Origin: Opitutales bacterium
Lineage (GTDB): Bacteria > Verrucomicrobiota > Verrucomicrobiia > Opitutales > JABSRG01
Length of the DNA: 56,703 bases
Assembly: GCA_013215165.1 (NCBI GenBank)
Contig: JABSRG010000015.1
Location: 1-56,703, forward strand
Direction: 5' to 3'
Under the pieces are notes generated by a model. It was not told the DNA's origin. It searched no databases and saw only the letters and a list, made by a program, of their open reading frames with translations. This document shows positions 10,818 to 21,065 of the stretch, one piece after another; position 1 is the first letter of the stretch; each line of letters starts with the position of its first letter. Position numbers and translations under genes: made by a program.

Positions 10818-12008
10818 TCAGGCGTAGGTATGCACGCTGCCACCATCTTTTACCGTGACGTGATTTGCCCGGTCCTCGCGCGCGCTTGCTTCGGTGTAGC
10901 CGACGACTTGGGCTGCGATATCAAACGATTGGGCCGCTGCGATGACTGCGTCTGTGGCGTCGGGCAAACAATATATCTCCAAGCGGTGTCCCATGTTGTA
11001 GACTTGATACATTTCTTTCCAACTCGTTCCGCTGGCGGCTTGGATCGTTTTGAAGAGGGGCGGCGTCGAGAAGAGGTTATCTTTTACAAAATGAACCTGG
11101 GAGCCGAAGCGGATGCATTTCGTTTGTCCGCCACCCGAGCAGTGGACGAGGCCTTTGACTGAGGGGCGCAATTCGGCGAGTAGCTGTTTAACGACGGGAG
11201 CGTAGGTTCGGGTGGGGCTCAGGAGGGCTTGCCCGACGGTCTGAGTAGAATCAGGCAAGGGGTCGTTTAGACTATGTGGGCCACAGTAGACAAATTCCGA
11301 ATCGGTATTGGGGTCCCAAGTCTCCGGGTAAGTCTCTCGGTAATAACCATTCAGTAAATCGTGACGTGCACTCGTGAGACCGTTACTGCCAATGCCACTA
11401 TTTTCAGAGTCTTCATAGCTGGCCTGCCCACCAGACGCCAAGCCGACGATAGCTAAACCGGGACGAATTTCGTCATTATCGACGACTTTGTCACGATCAA
11501 GGATGCAGACTGCGCAGGAGTCGACTGTGACCGTTCCAGTCAAATCGCCCACATCAGCAGTTTCTCCGCCTCCACTATGAATACCCACACCGAGGTCGCG
11601 CATTTTCTGGAGGAATGCTTCATTGCCTTCGATCAAAGCGGCAAGGGCCTCGCCGGGGAAATTCCGCGCATTTCGGTTAACTGTGCTCGAAAAAAGGATG
11701 TTATCCACAGCACCTGCACAAATCAGGTCATCAAGATTCATCACGATGCTATCTTGAGCGATGCCGGCAAACGCTGAAGGGTCGCCAGTTTCTCGATAGT
11801 GCAGGTAAGCTAATATCGATTTAGTTCCTGAACCGTCCGCGTGGATGATATTCGCTTTTTCAGGAGAGCCGGTAAGATAGTCGGCGGTAACTTTACAAAA
11901 AGCACCGGGGACCAAGCCACGATCCATGGAATCTACGACAGCGTGAACCTCTTCCTTGGTTGCTGAAACTCCGCGGCTGCTATAACGGCTGGATGTAGAA
12001 ACTGGCAT
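10818..12008 (-). CDS. purM: Phosphoribosylformylglycinamidine cyclo-ligase-like (PurM, long form)
   Basis: It belongs to the PurM/ThiL/SelD ATP-binding family; the best fit is AIR synthase, which closes the imidazole ring in purine synthesis. Recognisable segments are [36 protein letters not shown] and HCSGGGQTK. At 396 residues it is longer than the 340-350-residue E. coli-type PurM, like the forms in Bacteroidota and Verrucomicrobiota. I chose ATG at 12008 ([13 protein letters not shown]) over an earlier in-frame start at 12044. It is transcribed away from the histidine kinase with 222 bp between them and is probably co-transcribed with hemH. Confidence 0.88.
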   Translation of the reverse strand: MPVSTSSRYSSRGVSATKEEVHAVVDSMDRGLVPGAFCKVTADYLTGSPEKANIIHADGSGTKSILAYLHYRETGDPSAFAGIAQDSIVMNLDDLICAGAVDNILFSSTVNRNARNFPGEALAALIEGNEAFLQKMRDLGVGIHSGGGETADVGDLTGTVTVDSCAVCILDRDKVVDNDEIRPGLAIVGLASGGQASYEDSENSGIGSNGLTSARHDLLNGYYRETYPETWDPNTDSEFVYCGPHSLNDPLPDSTQTVGQALLSPTRTYAPVVKQLLAELRPSVKGLVHCSGGGQTKCIRFGSQVHFVKDNLFSTPPLFKTIQAASGTSWKEMYQVYNMGHRLEIYCLPDATDAVIAAAQSFDIAAQVVGYTEASAREDRANHVTVKDGGSVHTYA

Positions 12009-12230
12009 GGTATGGGTGAGTGTGCGGGTTTTAGACTTTTCCAATTGGAATTGGCTGGGCCGGTTTTTGGGTTTTGAAGATCTTGTCCGACGATGTCGAA
12101 GGTGAAATTCGTGGACTTAACACCATGCCTTCATCACACCCCGCGAATTTGAGATTTTCAAAAGCCTGAATGAAGATCGAGCAGTCGGAGGTCGAATACT
12201 ATACCGTCTGTTCAATTTCCCAGTGTTTCC

Positions 12231-15200
12231 GTGGAACCCAATTCTAAGACCAAACACCCAGCACATTCCGACCGTATTGACGGGGCGTGGCTAGTCGACG
12301 CCGCGGGCTCCGTGCTCAGTTCGTCTGCCGAAACAGCAGGGCGCTGGGATGGGTTAGAATCTGCAACTTCGATCGAGCAGTTGGGTCGAGCATTGGGTAA
12401 TAGTTGGGAAAAAGCTGTGCGCCACTTCATGGGAGCGGAGGCTGCCGCGGGAGAAAAGAAGCTATGTGATATTTGTCTTTCTGGCCTCGATATGCGCTGG
12501 GTATTCCGGCGCATGTCTCAAGGAAATGCCTTTGACACGAGTTACTTGCTGGAGGTCACCAGCGTATTAGCCGTGGAAGGCAATGCACTGAGCCTATCCG
12601 GAAATGCTCAGCGTATAGCTCAGTCGCTGAGTGACTACCCTGATGTCATCATACTGCTCGATCCGAATGGAAATTACATCGATGTCATCACGTCGGAGTA
12701 TTCGCAGTTGGTGGTAGATTTGGAACAGTTCGAGGGAAAGAGCATTCATGACATCCTACCTCCACTGCAGGCGGGACAACTTCAGCAAGCTATCGATCAG
12801 ACTTTGAGCACCGGAGAGGTCCAGATACTCGAGTATTTTTTGACGATCAAAGGTGAGCGCAAATGGTTTGAAGGGCGTACTTCGTTGATCCGGGATCAAG
12901 GTGTCCGACAGATTGTTTTGGTTTCCAGAGAGATAAGTCAGCGCAAGCAAAAAGAGAGTATATACTCCAAGAAGATCGAGCGCTTTGATGAGTTTTTCGA
13001 GCTGGCGCCAAGTATTCTCGCTGTGTGTAAGAAGAACGGTCGTATCATTAAGGCCAACAGCACGTTTTCTTCAGTTACAGGATTCACACTGGCGGAGCTC
13101 CAGGAACGCCGTCTGCGTGACTTGGCGCATGAGGAAGATCGGCGACAGATCGCAAGTGTGTTGCGCTACACAAGGCAGCGTCAGGTAAAGGAGCCACTTA
13201 ATTGCGAATTCCGTATCCTTACCTCTTGGGGTGAGGTGCGAGTCGTTCATTGGAATATCCGTGTTGAGCCGAAAAAGGGCCTCGTCTATATTGCCGGACA
13301 GGACACGATTCAAGAACGCGAGACGAGCCTAAAAATCCAAGAGAGCGAATCGATGTTTCGTGCTCTGGGCGAGCATGCTACAGATGGTTTCTGGAATTGG
13401 GACTTGCTGAAGGATGAGGTATTTTTGAGCCCCGGTTTGAAGCGCCTTCTAGGGTATGAGGACGATGAGTTAGCAAATACGATAGAGGCGTGGAAGGGAT
13501 TGGTGGCTCCTGCTGATCTGAGATCCCTCAACAAGGCGCTGGATAACCATTTTGTGCTGGGTGTGCCCTTCGCGCACACCACTCGTTTCCGTCATCGGGA
13601 TGGCAGTCTTCTCTGGATACTCTGCCGAGGCCAGGCTTTCACGGATCAGTCGGGACGGTTTAGTAGGATGGTGGGCACTCATACAAACATCACCAGTGCC
13701 AAGGCGGCTCAGGAGCAATTAGCGCAACAGGTCGACTACCTTAACCTGGCACAGAGGGCTGCAGGAATGGGAATTTGGCAGTGGGATATCATTGCCAATA
13801 AACTTGAATTTGACGATTTAGTCTTGGAGTTGTGGGGGCGGACGCGCGAAGAGTTTGAGGCAGATCCAGAAGCGCTGATGAGTTGGATTCATCCGGATGA
13901 TCGCGAGATGGTCCGAGATCGGACTTACGAGGCGGTTTCTAAGCGTAAGCGATATCGGTCGCAATTTCGCATCATCCATCCTGAGAAGGAGCTCTGCGTC
14001 ATCGATGCTTATGGTGAGGTATATTATGATGATAATGGCCTACCTCTCCGACTGATCGGAGTAAATATGGACGTTACCATCGCAGTTAAGGCTCAGGCCC
14101 GAGCTGAATCGCTCAATGACGATTTGGAAGCGGCGCTGACTCAAGCTAATCAAGCCGCCCTCGAAGCCGAATTGGCAAACCAGGCCAAGAGTACCTTCTT
14201 GGCTTCGATGAGCCACGAGATCCGCACACCGCTGAATGCGGTGATTGGGATGTCCAGTCTACTGCGCGACACTGAGCTTTCGGAGACTCAGCGAGACTAT
14301 CTAGATACCGTGGTAAGTAGTGGTGATGCCTTGCTCTCACTCATTAATGACATCCTCGATTACTCGAAAATTGAGGCAGGTAAGGTCGAATTGGAATCGG
14401 TTGAGTTTCCTCTGCTCAAATGCCTAGATGAGGCGGTTTCGATCATCTCTGAAAAAGCGAGTCAGCGGTCCTTGGAATTGGTCACACAGGTGTCTCCAGA
14501 TATCCCAACACAGGCTTTGGGAGATGTGACTCGAATCCGGCAAATCTTAGTCAACCTTCTGGGGAATGCCGTCAAGTTTACGGAGGACGGTCACGTGTTG
14601 CTGCGTGTAGACATGGCGAGTTCTGATTCAGCCGAAGTCATCGAAGTGAGATTCTCAGTTGAAGATAGCGGAATTGGTATTTCGCCCGAGCAGCAGGAAT
14701 TACTTTTCGAATCTTTCACTCAAGCGGATAGTTCTACGACGCGTAAGTTTGGGGGTACTGGTCTGGGCTTAGCGATATCGAAACGCCTTGCAGAAATGAT
14801 GGGCGCATCGATGTTTGTTGCTAGCGAACAAGGGGTAGGTAGTACTTTTTCTTTAACAGTTCCCCTTAAACGGGCTGTTACGCCTCCGTCGGTAGAGCTT
14901 CCTGGTTGCTTCGTTTACTACCATGGGATCGAGGGACGTCTGCGGACATCGCTCAGTTTAATGTTGGAGCGTTCGATGCGTGTAGTTGAAGAAAACTTGG
15001 AGCCCGAGGAGCCGCTGTCTAAGGATATGCGGCATATCTGCTTCGTGGATTTGGACCGCCAGGGAGAAACGGAGATCGAGGTAGCGAAAATCCAGTGTCT
15101 ACGTGCGCAAGGGCTGAAAATCGTGGGCGTGGGCGAACACCCTGAACTGTGGCCACGAGGGTTATTTGATTTTCTAGTTCGCAAGCCTCTTTTGGTCGCA

Positions 15201-15698
15201 GTCTTCCTTCAAAGGCTCAGAGAGCATTTCGCTACAGTAACGGATGACTTAGAAGATGGGGCTCCGATGGCTACAGTTCTCGACAAGAGTTTCGCCCGCT
15301 CCTTTCCCCTGCGCATCCTCATGGCTGAAGACAATAAGGTGAACCAGAAGGTTGGCACGCTGATGCTCGCAAAGTTGGGTTATCCAGTCGAGGTGGTGAA
15401 TGACGGTAGTGAAGCGCTTAGTAGAGTAATGGAAGAGGATTTCGACATCGTGCTGATGGATATACAGATGCCTGAGATGGATGGTTTTGAAGCGACCAGC
15501 CATATCCTTCGTGAAAAGGGAGATAATGCGCCATACATCAGTGCTCTTACAGCAAATGCGATGCAGGAAGACTACGAACGCGTGCGTCGTTCGGGCATGC
15601 GAGGGTTTCTAACAAAGCCACTCAGGCTTGAGTCGATGGCTGAGGTCTTGAAAGAGGCACATGATTTTGTTGAGGAACGCTGCCGAACCTCGCGCTAG
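12231..15698 (+). CDS. Soluble hybrid histidine kinase with four PAS domains
   Basis: This is a 1155-residue cytoplasmic sensor kinase with no membrane segment. After an N-terminal region without clear homology come four PAS-type domains (about 130-235, 245-360, 365-490 and 495-615), a coiled coil rich in Glu and Ala, HisKA with phospho-histidine H662 in [14 protein letters not shown], HATPase (N box [12 protein letters not shown] boxes DSGIGI and GGTGLGLAI), a degenerate receiver-like region (885-1005, with FVDLD and VRKPL), and a full receiver with D1077 in [12 protein letters not shown] and its Lys in LTKPL. The start is GTG at 12231. It is followed 57 bp later by a co-directional unknown gene. 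Confidence 0.92.
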   Translation: MEPNSKTKHPAHSDRIDGAWLVDAAGSVLSSSAETAGRWDGLESATSIEQLGRALGNSWEKAVRHFMGAEAAAGEKKLCDICLSGLDMRWVFRRMSQGNAFDTSYLLEVTSVLAVEGNALSLSGNAQRIAQSLSDYPDVIILLDPNGNYIDVITSEYSQLVVDLEQFEGKSIHDILPPLQAGQLQQAIDQTLSTGEVQILEYFLTIKGERKWFEGRTSLIRDQGVRQIVLVSREISQRKQKESIYSKKIERFDEFFELAPSILAVCKKNGRIIKANSTFSSVTGFTLAELQERRLRDLAHEEDRRQIASVLRYTRQRQVKEPLNCEFRILTSWGEVRVVHWNIRVEPKKGLVYIAGQDTIQERETSLKIQESESMFRALGEHATDGFWNWDLLKDEVFLSPGLKRLLGYEDDELANTIEAWKGLVAPADLRSLNKALDNHFVLGVPFAHTTRFRHRDGSLLWILCRGQAFTDQSGRFSRMVGTHTNITSAKAAQEQLAQQVDYLNLAQRAAGMGIWQWDIIANKLEFDDLVLELWGRTREEFEADPEALMSWIHPDDREMVRDRTYEAVSKRKRYRSQFRIIHPEKELCVIDAYGEVYYDDNGLPLRLIGVNMDVTIAVKAQARAESLNDDLEAALTQANQAALEAELANQAKSTFLASMSHEIRTPLNAVIGMSSLLRDTELSETQRDYLDTVVSSGDALLSLINDILDYSKIEAGKVELESVEFPLLKCLDEAVSIISEKASQRSLELVTQVSPDIPTQALGDVTRIRQILVNLLGNAVKFTEDGHVLLRVDMASSDSAEVIEVRFSVEDSGIGISPEQQELLFESFTQADSSTTRKFGGTGLGLAISKRLAEMMGASMFVASEQGVGSTFSLTVPLKRAVTPPSVELPGCFVYYHGIEGRLRTSLSLMLERSMRVVEENLEPEEPLSKDMRHICFVDLDRQGETEIEVAKIQCLRAQGLKIVGVGEHPELWPRGLFDFLVRKPLLVAVFLQRLREHFATVTDDLEDGAPMATVLDKSFARSFPLRILMAEDNKVNQKVGTLMLAKLGYPVEVVNDGSEALSRVMEEDFDIVLMDIQMPEMDGFEATSHILREKGDNAPYISALTANAMQEDYERVRRSGMRGFLTKPLRLESMAEVLKEAHDFVEERCRTSR

Positions 15699-15755
15699 AG
15701 TCGTTCACCAGCCTTGCCAAGATTAGCGAGCTGTCTATCCTGACGGCTCATCATT

Positions 15756-16826
15756 ATGGGTCAGTCCATAAAGAAAAAGCCTGTCTATGCTTTGGGCAGT
15801 CTCCTAGAGAACTACCTGAAAACTTACGGTCGAGCTGTGACAGTTCCGGTCACTTACGAGCGGCTATCATCTTTTCATGTAGCAGCTCCACTGTATGATG
15901 AGCATGGTGAGGATACTTACTGGCAGTCTGTTGCCTATACTCCGGAGGAACAGTCGCATCTCTACCGTGATCTTTGTGAAATTTATTCGATCCTGAAGAC
16001 GGGGCGTTCGAGCAAGTGGATGTCCCACCTCTATGTCGACCGGATCGACTACTGCACTTTCGGCAATTCGAAGCCATTTCGCATACGGGTCGTCAATTCC
16101 CATAATGACAACCAGGACTACTATTACGTTAAAAAGGCGGATGCCTCCCGCGTCTACGGTCTCGAAATAGAACATCTTCTTTCGCCGTATCGAATTCACT
16201 ACCTAACCCATGGAAACACGCTCATCGAGGAGCATATCGTCGGTGTGCCGGGTGACGTATTTATTCGTGATTGGTTAGATGGGCCTCACGTAAACGGGGT
16301 CAGGCTGGCGAAGGAATTGGTCAAGTTTAACGAGCGCTGTTTTATCCAGCTTTTGGGCGACATGCGGAGCTATAATTTCGTGGTAAACGTGACGCCTGAT
16401 ATCGAGGAGTCTCAGATACGTATCCGAGCCATGGACTTTGATCAGCAGAGCTACCAAGGCCGGAAAAATTTTTATCTACCGCAGTTCTTCCGAGAGAATG
16501 CATCGCTCCTGAAGCACTGTATGGATATGATCGACGTCACTACGGTCTACCAATACCGAGTTGAAGAGCTCGCTATGATGCAACGACGAATCGAGCTGGT
16601 GGATGAGCGCCTAGAGGATCTCTTGATCGCTATGCGCTCAGCGGATCTGGCTCCTAAAGAGCACGTGCTCACCCTCCGAGACTCGCTTGCTGAACACTAT
16701 GAGGAAGCGGCTTTTCTACGGGCCAATTCCATGGGAGACCTGGTCACTGAGAGCATCTCTATGATACAGGAGCAGCTCCGGTCTGTTGAGGATGAGAATT
16801 TACTCATTCCCTACGGCGACCTCTAG
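15756..16826 (+). CDS. Unknown protein with protein-kinase-like motifs
   Basis: I do not recognise the family of this 356-residue soluble protein. The order of motifs resembles a kinase-like fold: basic VKKADASR (K126/K127) as a possible beta-3 lysine, acidic LEIEH (E137/E139) as a helix-C candidate, LIEEHIVGVPGD as a hinge, GDMRSYNFVV (D202 to N207, D-x4-N spacing as in a catalytic loop), then RAMDFDQQSY (D227/D229) in the place of DFG. The C-terminal third is helical, with possible coiled coil (EELAMMQRRIELVDERLEDL). There is no HRD or Gly loop, so activity is uncertain. Its position 57 bp after the hybrid kinase suggests a shared transcript and pathway (inference). Confidence 0.6.
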   Translation: MGQSIKKKPVYALGSLLENYLKTYGRAVTVPVTYERLSSFHVAAPLYDEHGEDTYWQSVAYTPEEQSHLYRDLCEIYSILKTGRSSKWMSHLYVDRIDYCTFGNSKPFRIRVVNSHNDNQDYYYVKKADASRVYGLEIEHLLSPYRIHYLTHGNTLIEEHIVGVPGDVFIRDWLDGPHVNGVRLAKELVKFNERCFIQLLGDMRSYNFVVNVTPDIEESQIRIRAMDFDQQSYQGRKNFYLPQFFRENASLLKHCMDMIDVTTVYQYRVEELAMMQRRIELVDERLEDLLIAMRSADLAPKEHVLTLRDSLAEHYEEAAFLRANSMGDLVTESISMIQEQLRSVEDENLLIPYGDL

Positions 16827-16924
16827 TGGCCATTACATACTCAGAGCATGTAAAGAATTAGCGATACAACTTGAAAGATAGAGGAGCATGTCCAGTCTTC
16901 TAAGTCTTAACTCTCGATATTAAA

Positions 16925-17515
16925 ATGAGCATCTTAGTCAACAAGACCGCACCCGATTTCACCGCAGCCGCCGTCATGGGCGATGGCTCCATCAACGAGT
17001 CTTTCAAGCTTTCAGATCTTAAGGGCAAGCATATCGCGCTTTTCTTCTGGCCCCTTGATTTTACTTTTGTCTGCCCTACCGAGATCATCGCTCACGACAA
17101 AAAATTCCAAGAATTTCAGGAGCGCGGAGTTGAGGTGGTTGGCGTCTCGATTGACTCGCAGTTCACTCACTTCGCTTGGCGCAATACTCCCATCAACGAA
17201 GGAGGCATTGGTCCTGTGCGCTTCCCCATTGTTGCTGACGTGAAACACGAAATTTGCCAGGCATACGGTGTAGAGCACGAGGCAGGGGTCGCTTTCCGAG
17301 CTACTTTCCTGATCGATAAGGATTTCACGATCCAACATCAGGTGGTGAATAATCTTCCCCTCGGTCGCTCGGTCGATGAGCTCGTCCGCCTGGTCGATGC
17401 GCTCAAACATGTTGAGGAGTTCGGTGAGGTGTGTCCTGCCGATTGGAAGCCAGGTGAAAGCGCTATGACGCCGACTGCCGATGGCGTGAAAGCCTACCTT
17501 TCGGCGAGTGTGTAG
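16925..17515 (+). CDS. Typical 2-Cys peroxiredoxin
   Basis: This AhpC/Prx1-type enzyme reduces H2O2 and organic peroxides in the cytoplasm. The peroxidatic cysteine is C50 in FTFVCPTE and the resolving cysteine C170 in GEVCPADW, the standard spacing for typical 2-Cys enzymes. Its 196 residues are of normal length. The electron donor (AhpF or thioredoxin) is not in the window. It stands alone, with a strong terminator at 17541-17571 and 98 bp of upstream DNA for a promoter. Confidence 0.95.
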   Translation: MSILVNKTAPDFTAAAVMGDGSINESFKLSDLKGKHIALFFWPLDFTFVCPTEIIAHDKKFQEFQERGVEVVGVSIDSQFTHFAWRNTPINEGGIGPVRFPIVADVKHEICQAYGVEHEAGVAFRATFLIDKDFTIQHQVVNNLPLGRSVDELVRLVDALKHVEEFGEVCPADWKPGESAMTPTADGVKAYLSASV

Positions 17516-17540
17516 CGTCTCATTCTACCTTTAATTTCTA

Positions 17541-17571
17541 AAACCCTGGTCAGAACGGCCAGGGTTTTTTT
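17541..17571 (+). terminator. Rho-independent terminator of the peroxiredoxin gene
   Basis: A 9-bp stem, AAACCCTGG (17541-17549) with CCAGGGTTT (17559-17567), a 9-nt loop and a T run lie 25 bp after the stop codon. A-rich bases on the other side may also help end transcripts from the opposite strand. Confidence 0.9.
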
Positions 17572-17597
17572 ATGGCTGCAACGATCGTATTTACTGT

Positions 17598-19214
17598 CTA
17601 CTCGCCAGCTTCTTCCGCCAGCGGCCTCCAGGCTGCGATGCGCTCTAGATCGACGTAGCTTTCCGCAATTGAGAGGCATCGACCTGCGATGTAGGAAAGG
17701 AAATCGGGATAGTCTTGTGCCGCCTGGATGAGACTGTCTGCGAGCGTCAGTGAGTCTTCAGAACGTCCAGTAGCGAATACACATTGGATGATCTCGTGAC
17801 CCAGCCAGAGGTCAGATAGAGACTGAGTGAGTATCTTCGGGTCGTCGACATAAGTTGCAAGGCGCTCCCATGCTCGGCCTTTTCCTCCGCGCTCTAAGTA
17901 AGACTGTGCTATGAAGAGATCGATGGCTGGAGCCGGTCGGGATCCTGTATACATCGAATCGGCTTCAAGAAATTTTTCTATGGGTGCATCATCTTTTGCT
18001 AACTTATTAAATACACGGAGGACCGAATAAGGGTCTGACCAGTTCGGGTTGCCTCCGTGTGCAAAGGGTCGGTAGAGCGGATCCCCGATGGCAAAGCTCT
18101 GCCAGCCAAGAAAGGGAATCGATGCGTATACGGCTTCCCCCCAGAGTTTGCCCGATGTAAGGGCAACAGTAAGGATGTGAGGCTGGTGTGTGGTTTCGAG
18201 ATAAGGCTCTGCGACATTGCCCACGGTCGCGGAGGCCCCTGCGGCGATGAGGCCGGCAGTCCATTTCTTTGGATTGCGCAAAGTGGGCGCTGAATTGCTA
18301 TGGATGTGCACAGCGACGGCTCCAGGGAGAAATTCAAAACCCTTTTGCATGAATACAGGATCGGTTTCCGCCGTATACCACCCCAGGTAGATCGCCAGAG
18401 CATTGCTGCGGTCCGTGGACTTAAAACGTTCCCTACCCGGCTTAGTCGCGAACGGCCAATACGTGTCGCTCAAGATTTGTTGTGCTTGTTCAAGCCAAGT
18501 ATCTCCATCCTTATGGGGTCCCCCGGGATCGATCCATGCACGCCCCCAGAGCCCAGTTTGCTCTGCGGCAAGGGTGCGGTCGATCATGGAGATGACTGTC
18601 TCTGGATCGGGTCCATCCAAGCGACTGACTCGGATGATCTGGCGTAGCTGGATCTTTGAAGGCTCCTTCTGAGAGAAGACCGGATTGTGAAACATCCCAG
18701 TCATGGGTAGTCCACTGGTAGGTAAGAGTGAAAGCTCAGCATCTACCGCACCGCCTGTTCTCCTAAACTCATTTTGGACATCACGGTTTTCTGCTGCCAC
18801 AATCGAAGCATCGTTGCCGAAGCTGAGCGGAACTCCCCACGTGGTAACCAGGAAGTCTATCTTGTGGCCTGAGACTATGATTTGCTCTCGGCCAAACCTA
18901 TCCTGCGTTTCGAGTAAGGTGGCATTGAGGGCACCTGCTTTTATCAATGCCCGAACGACTGGATTGTAGACCGAATCGATGAAAGATCGTGCCGAAATTC
19001 TCTCTTTTGTAGGAAGGTCCAAAGAGACTATGTTCTGCTCAGGAATGCCACGCGCTTGTGCGTAGTGTCGAGCGACATGGACCGAGCCCTCAAGGCTCGC
19101 ATTACAGAGAATAAATATCCGGTCTTCTGAAAAAGAATCCCCTACCGAGGCTATCGAGACGCCGTTCAGCGACCATAGCCACAGTATGAGGTATCGTTTC
19201 CAGCACCCGTGCAT
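17598..19214 (-). CDS. TIGR03790 family protein, probably exported
   Basis: This is a 538-residue protein matching the TIGR03790 family of unknown function, seen mostly in Verrucomicrobiota, Planctomycetota and some Myxococcota. Visible family features are ILCNASLEGSVHVARHYAQ, ARGIPEQNIVSLDLP, DFLVTTWGVPLSF, SRLDGPDPETV and YLGWYTAE. The N-terminus has a basic start and hydrophobic stretch (YLILWLWSLNGVSIASVG), compatible with a signal peptide. The C-terminal 130 residues look helical and repeat-like. It converges on the peroxiredoxin gene and lies 67 bp after ffh on the same strand, so it may share the ffh transcript. Confidence 0.82.
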   Translation of the reverse strand: MHGCWKRYLILWLWSLNGVSIASVGDSFSEDRIFILCNASLEGSVHVARHYAQARGIPEQNIVSLDLPTKERISARSFIDSVYNPVVRALIKAGALNATLLETQDRFGREQIIVSGHKIDFLVTTWGVPLSFGNDASIVAAENRDVQNEFRRTGGAVDAELSLLPTSGLPMTGMFHNPVFSQKEPSKIQLRQIIRVSRLDGPDPETVISMIDRTLAAEQTGLWGRAWIDPGGPHKDGDTWLEQAQQILSDTYWPFATKPGRERFKSTDRSNALAIYLGWYTAETDPVFMQKGFEFLPGAVAVHIHSNSAPTLRNPKKWTAGLIAAGASATVGNVAEPYLETTHQPHILTVALTSGKLWGEAVYASIPFLGWQSFAIGDPLYRPFAHGGNPNWSDPYSVLRVFNKLAKDDAPIEKFLEADSMYTGSRPAPAIDLFIAQSYLERGGKGRAWERLATYVDDPKILTQSLSDLWLGHEIIQCVFATGRSEDSLTLADSLIQAAQDYPDFLSYIAGRCLSIAESYVDLERIAAWRPLAEEAGE

Positions 19215-19281
19215 TACGCAAATTAGACGACACTTAATTGAGAAATTTGCGAAGAGTTAGCAATAATCTGGATGATAGAGC

Positions 19282-20625
19282 CTAAAAGCCGCCGAGCCCG
19301 CTGGCGCCGCCCATGCCCTGGAGCCGCTTCATCATCTTTTTGCCTTTCGAGCCCTTCATCATTTTCATCATTTTCTGCATTTGGGAGAATTGCTTGATGA
19401 TCTGATTGACGTCTTTCACTTGAACCCCGGCTCCATTTGCAATGCGGAGGCGGCGCGAGCCATTGAGCAGCTTGGGATTTTGACGTTCCTTGATGGTCAT
19501 CGAGAGAATGATGGCTTCGGTCCTTCCCATTTGCTTCTCTTCTTTGTCTCCAACCTCGATGCCGCTCATACCAGGCATCATGCTCATAATTGAACCGAGC
19601 GACCCCATTTTTTTGATCTGTCTCATCTGGGCGAGGAAGTCTTCAAAGTTGAACTCTGCCCGCTTCATGCGCTCAGCCAGGCGTTCAGCTTCAGCCTGGT
19701 CTATGTTTTCCTGGGCCTTTTCAACGAGCGACACCACGTCACCCATACCCAGGATTCTCGAAGCGATGCGGTCGGGATGAAAACGTTCGAGATCCTCGAC
19801 CTTTTCTCCAACACCAGCAAATTTGATGGGTACGCCAGTAATCTGTTTGATCGATAGAGCGGCACCGCCTCGGGCATCGCCGTCCATTTTGGTCAATACG
19901 ATGCCGGTGATTTCAAGAGCTTCGTGAAAGTGTTTGGCGACGTTAACGGCCTCTTGACCCAGCGCAGAGTCTGCTACTAGGAGAATTTCGTCAGGATTGA
20001 TGGTCTCTTTGAGCCGCTTGACTTCTTCGACCATCTCCGTGTCGATCTGAAGCCGCCCTGCGGTGTCGAATACGATTACATCTGCTTTGGCAGCGAGCGC
20101 ATGTTGTAGGCCTTGCTTGCCAATCTTGCTGACATCCTGATTTCCGCGGTCCGCGTAGAAGGTGGCGTTGGTTTGTTGGGCCAACGTTTCAAGCTGATCG
20201 ATTGCAGCGGGACGGTAGATATCGCCGGCGATGAGGGCTGTCCTCTTGTCTTCTTTACTGAAAAATTTTGCCAGCTTTCCCGCAATCGTCGTCTTTCCCG
20301 CACCTTGTAGACCTACGAGCATGACCTTGAGGGGGCGCTTATCCTTAAGTTCGGTATCACCAGACCCCAATAGTTCGATGAGCTCGTCATTGATGATTTT
20401 GACGATCTGTTGGCCAGGATTGACTGATTTGATTACTTCCTGCCCGAGTGCTTTCTCCTTTACAGCTTTGATGAATTCGCGGGCGACCTTGAAATGTACA
20501 TCGGCCGAGAGTAGTGCGGCGCGCACCTCCTTGAGTGCCTCGCCGACATTGTCCTCGGTGATCTTGTTTAGGCCCCGTATTGAGCGCAGGGCTCCAGACA
20601 TTTTCTCGGTCAAGCTTTCCAGCAT
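19282..20625 (-). CDS. ffh: Signal recognition particle GTPase Ffh
   Basis: Ffh binds signal sequences at the ribosome and, with FtsY, delivers nascent chains to the membrane. The N domain is followed by the G domain with G1 GLQGAGKTT (105-113), DTAGR and [10 protein letters not shown], then the Met-rich M domain ending in [19 protein letters not shown] and a Gly-rich tail. The start is ATG at 20625 (MLESLTEKM), giving 447 residues; the frame runs on upstream to 20673 without family similarity. It is divergent from the RlpA-like gene with 74 bp between them. Confidence 0.97.
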   Translation of the reverse strand: MLESLTEKMSGALRSIRGLNKITEDNVGEALKEVRAALLSADVHFKVAREFIKAVKEKALGQEVIKSVNPGQQIVKIINDELIELLGSGDTELKDKRPLKVMLVGLQGAGKTTIAGKLAKFFSKEDKRTALIAGDIYRPAAIDQLETLAQQTNATFYADRGNQDVSKIGKQGLQHALAAKADVIVFDTAGRLQIDTEMVEEVKRLKETINPDEILLVADSALGQEAVNVAKHFHEALEITGIVLTKMDGDARGGAALSIKQITGVPIKFAGVGEKVEDLERFHPDRIASRILGMGDVVSLVEKAQENIDQAEAERLAERMKRAEFNFEDFLAQMRQIKKMGSLGSIMSMMPGMSGIEVGDKEEKQMGRTEAIILSMTIKERQNPKLLNGSRRLRIANGAGVQVKDVNQIIKQFSQMQKMMKMMKGSKGKKMMKRLQGMGGASGLGGF

Positions 20626-20699
20626 AGAACTGCAGGTTGGAGAGACCGAGGGCGCACGGCAAGCTTGAGCCACCGGTGTTTTGTGTTAATCATCAAAAA

Positions 20700-21065
20700 A
20701 TGACTCCCCTGAGAGCTATGGCGTTCTGTGTGTTATCCCTCATTTTTCTGTTGGGGTGCTCCGGCAGTGGCAGTCTGAACGAGTCGGGAGTGGCTTCGTT
20801 CTACGACCAAGGATTTGCTTACAGAAAAACCGCAAACGGGGAGATATACATGCCCTTCCGTTACACCGCTGCACATCCGACACTGCCTTTTGGTTCTTGG
20901 GTACGCGTTGTTCGCGAGGACAATGGAGCCGAGGTGGCGGTACGGATCAATGATCGCGGTCCATTTGTCGATGGACGTGTGATTGATCTGTCGCGGCGTG
21001 CCGCGCGTGCCCTCGGTATGGAGGACGAAGGCATTGTTTCTGTCCGTCTCTATCTACTCGATTAA
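20700..21065 (+). CDS. rlpA: RlpA-like lipoprotein (double-psi beta-barrel)
   Basis: This is a 121-residue envelope lipoprotein. A hydrophobic signal ends in a lipobox, IFLLGC. It is followed by the RlpA double-psi beta-barrel: GVASFYDQGF, RKTANGEIY, AAHPTLPFGSWVRV, and VRINDRGPFVDGRVIDLSRRAA. RlpA proteins cleave denuded glycan strands of peptidoglycan or bind the septum. This one lacks the SPOR domain of the E. coli protein. The start at 20700 gives a good signal; an earlier frame start at 20637 lies in the ffh leader. Its stop overlaps that of the convergent GH130 gene by 3 bp. Confidence 0.88.
   Translation: MTPLRAMAFCVLSLIFLLGCSGSGSLNESGVASFYDQGFAYRKTANGEIYMPFRYTAAHPTLPFGSWVRVVREDNGAEVAVRINDRGPFVDGRVIDLSRRAARALGMEDEGIVSVRLYLLD

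Noticed and set aside
12212-12514. A 100-codon minus-strand ORF at the start of the hybrid kinase
   Set aside because: It is antisense to the conserved kinase gene and has no signals of its own.
20626-20699. SRP RNA next to ffh
   Set aside because: The 74-bp divergent gap is too short and lacks the conserved GGAA-tetraloop hairpin.
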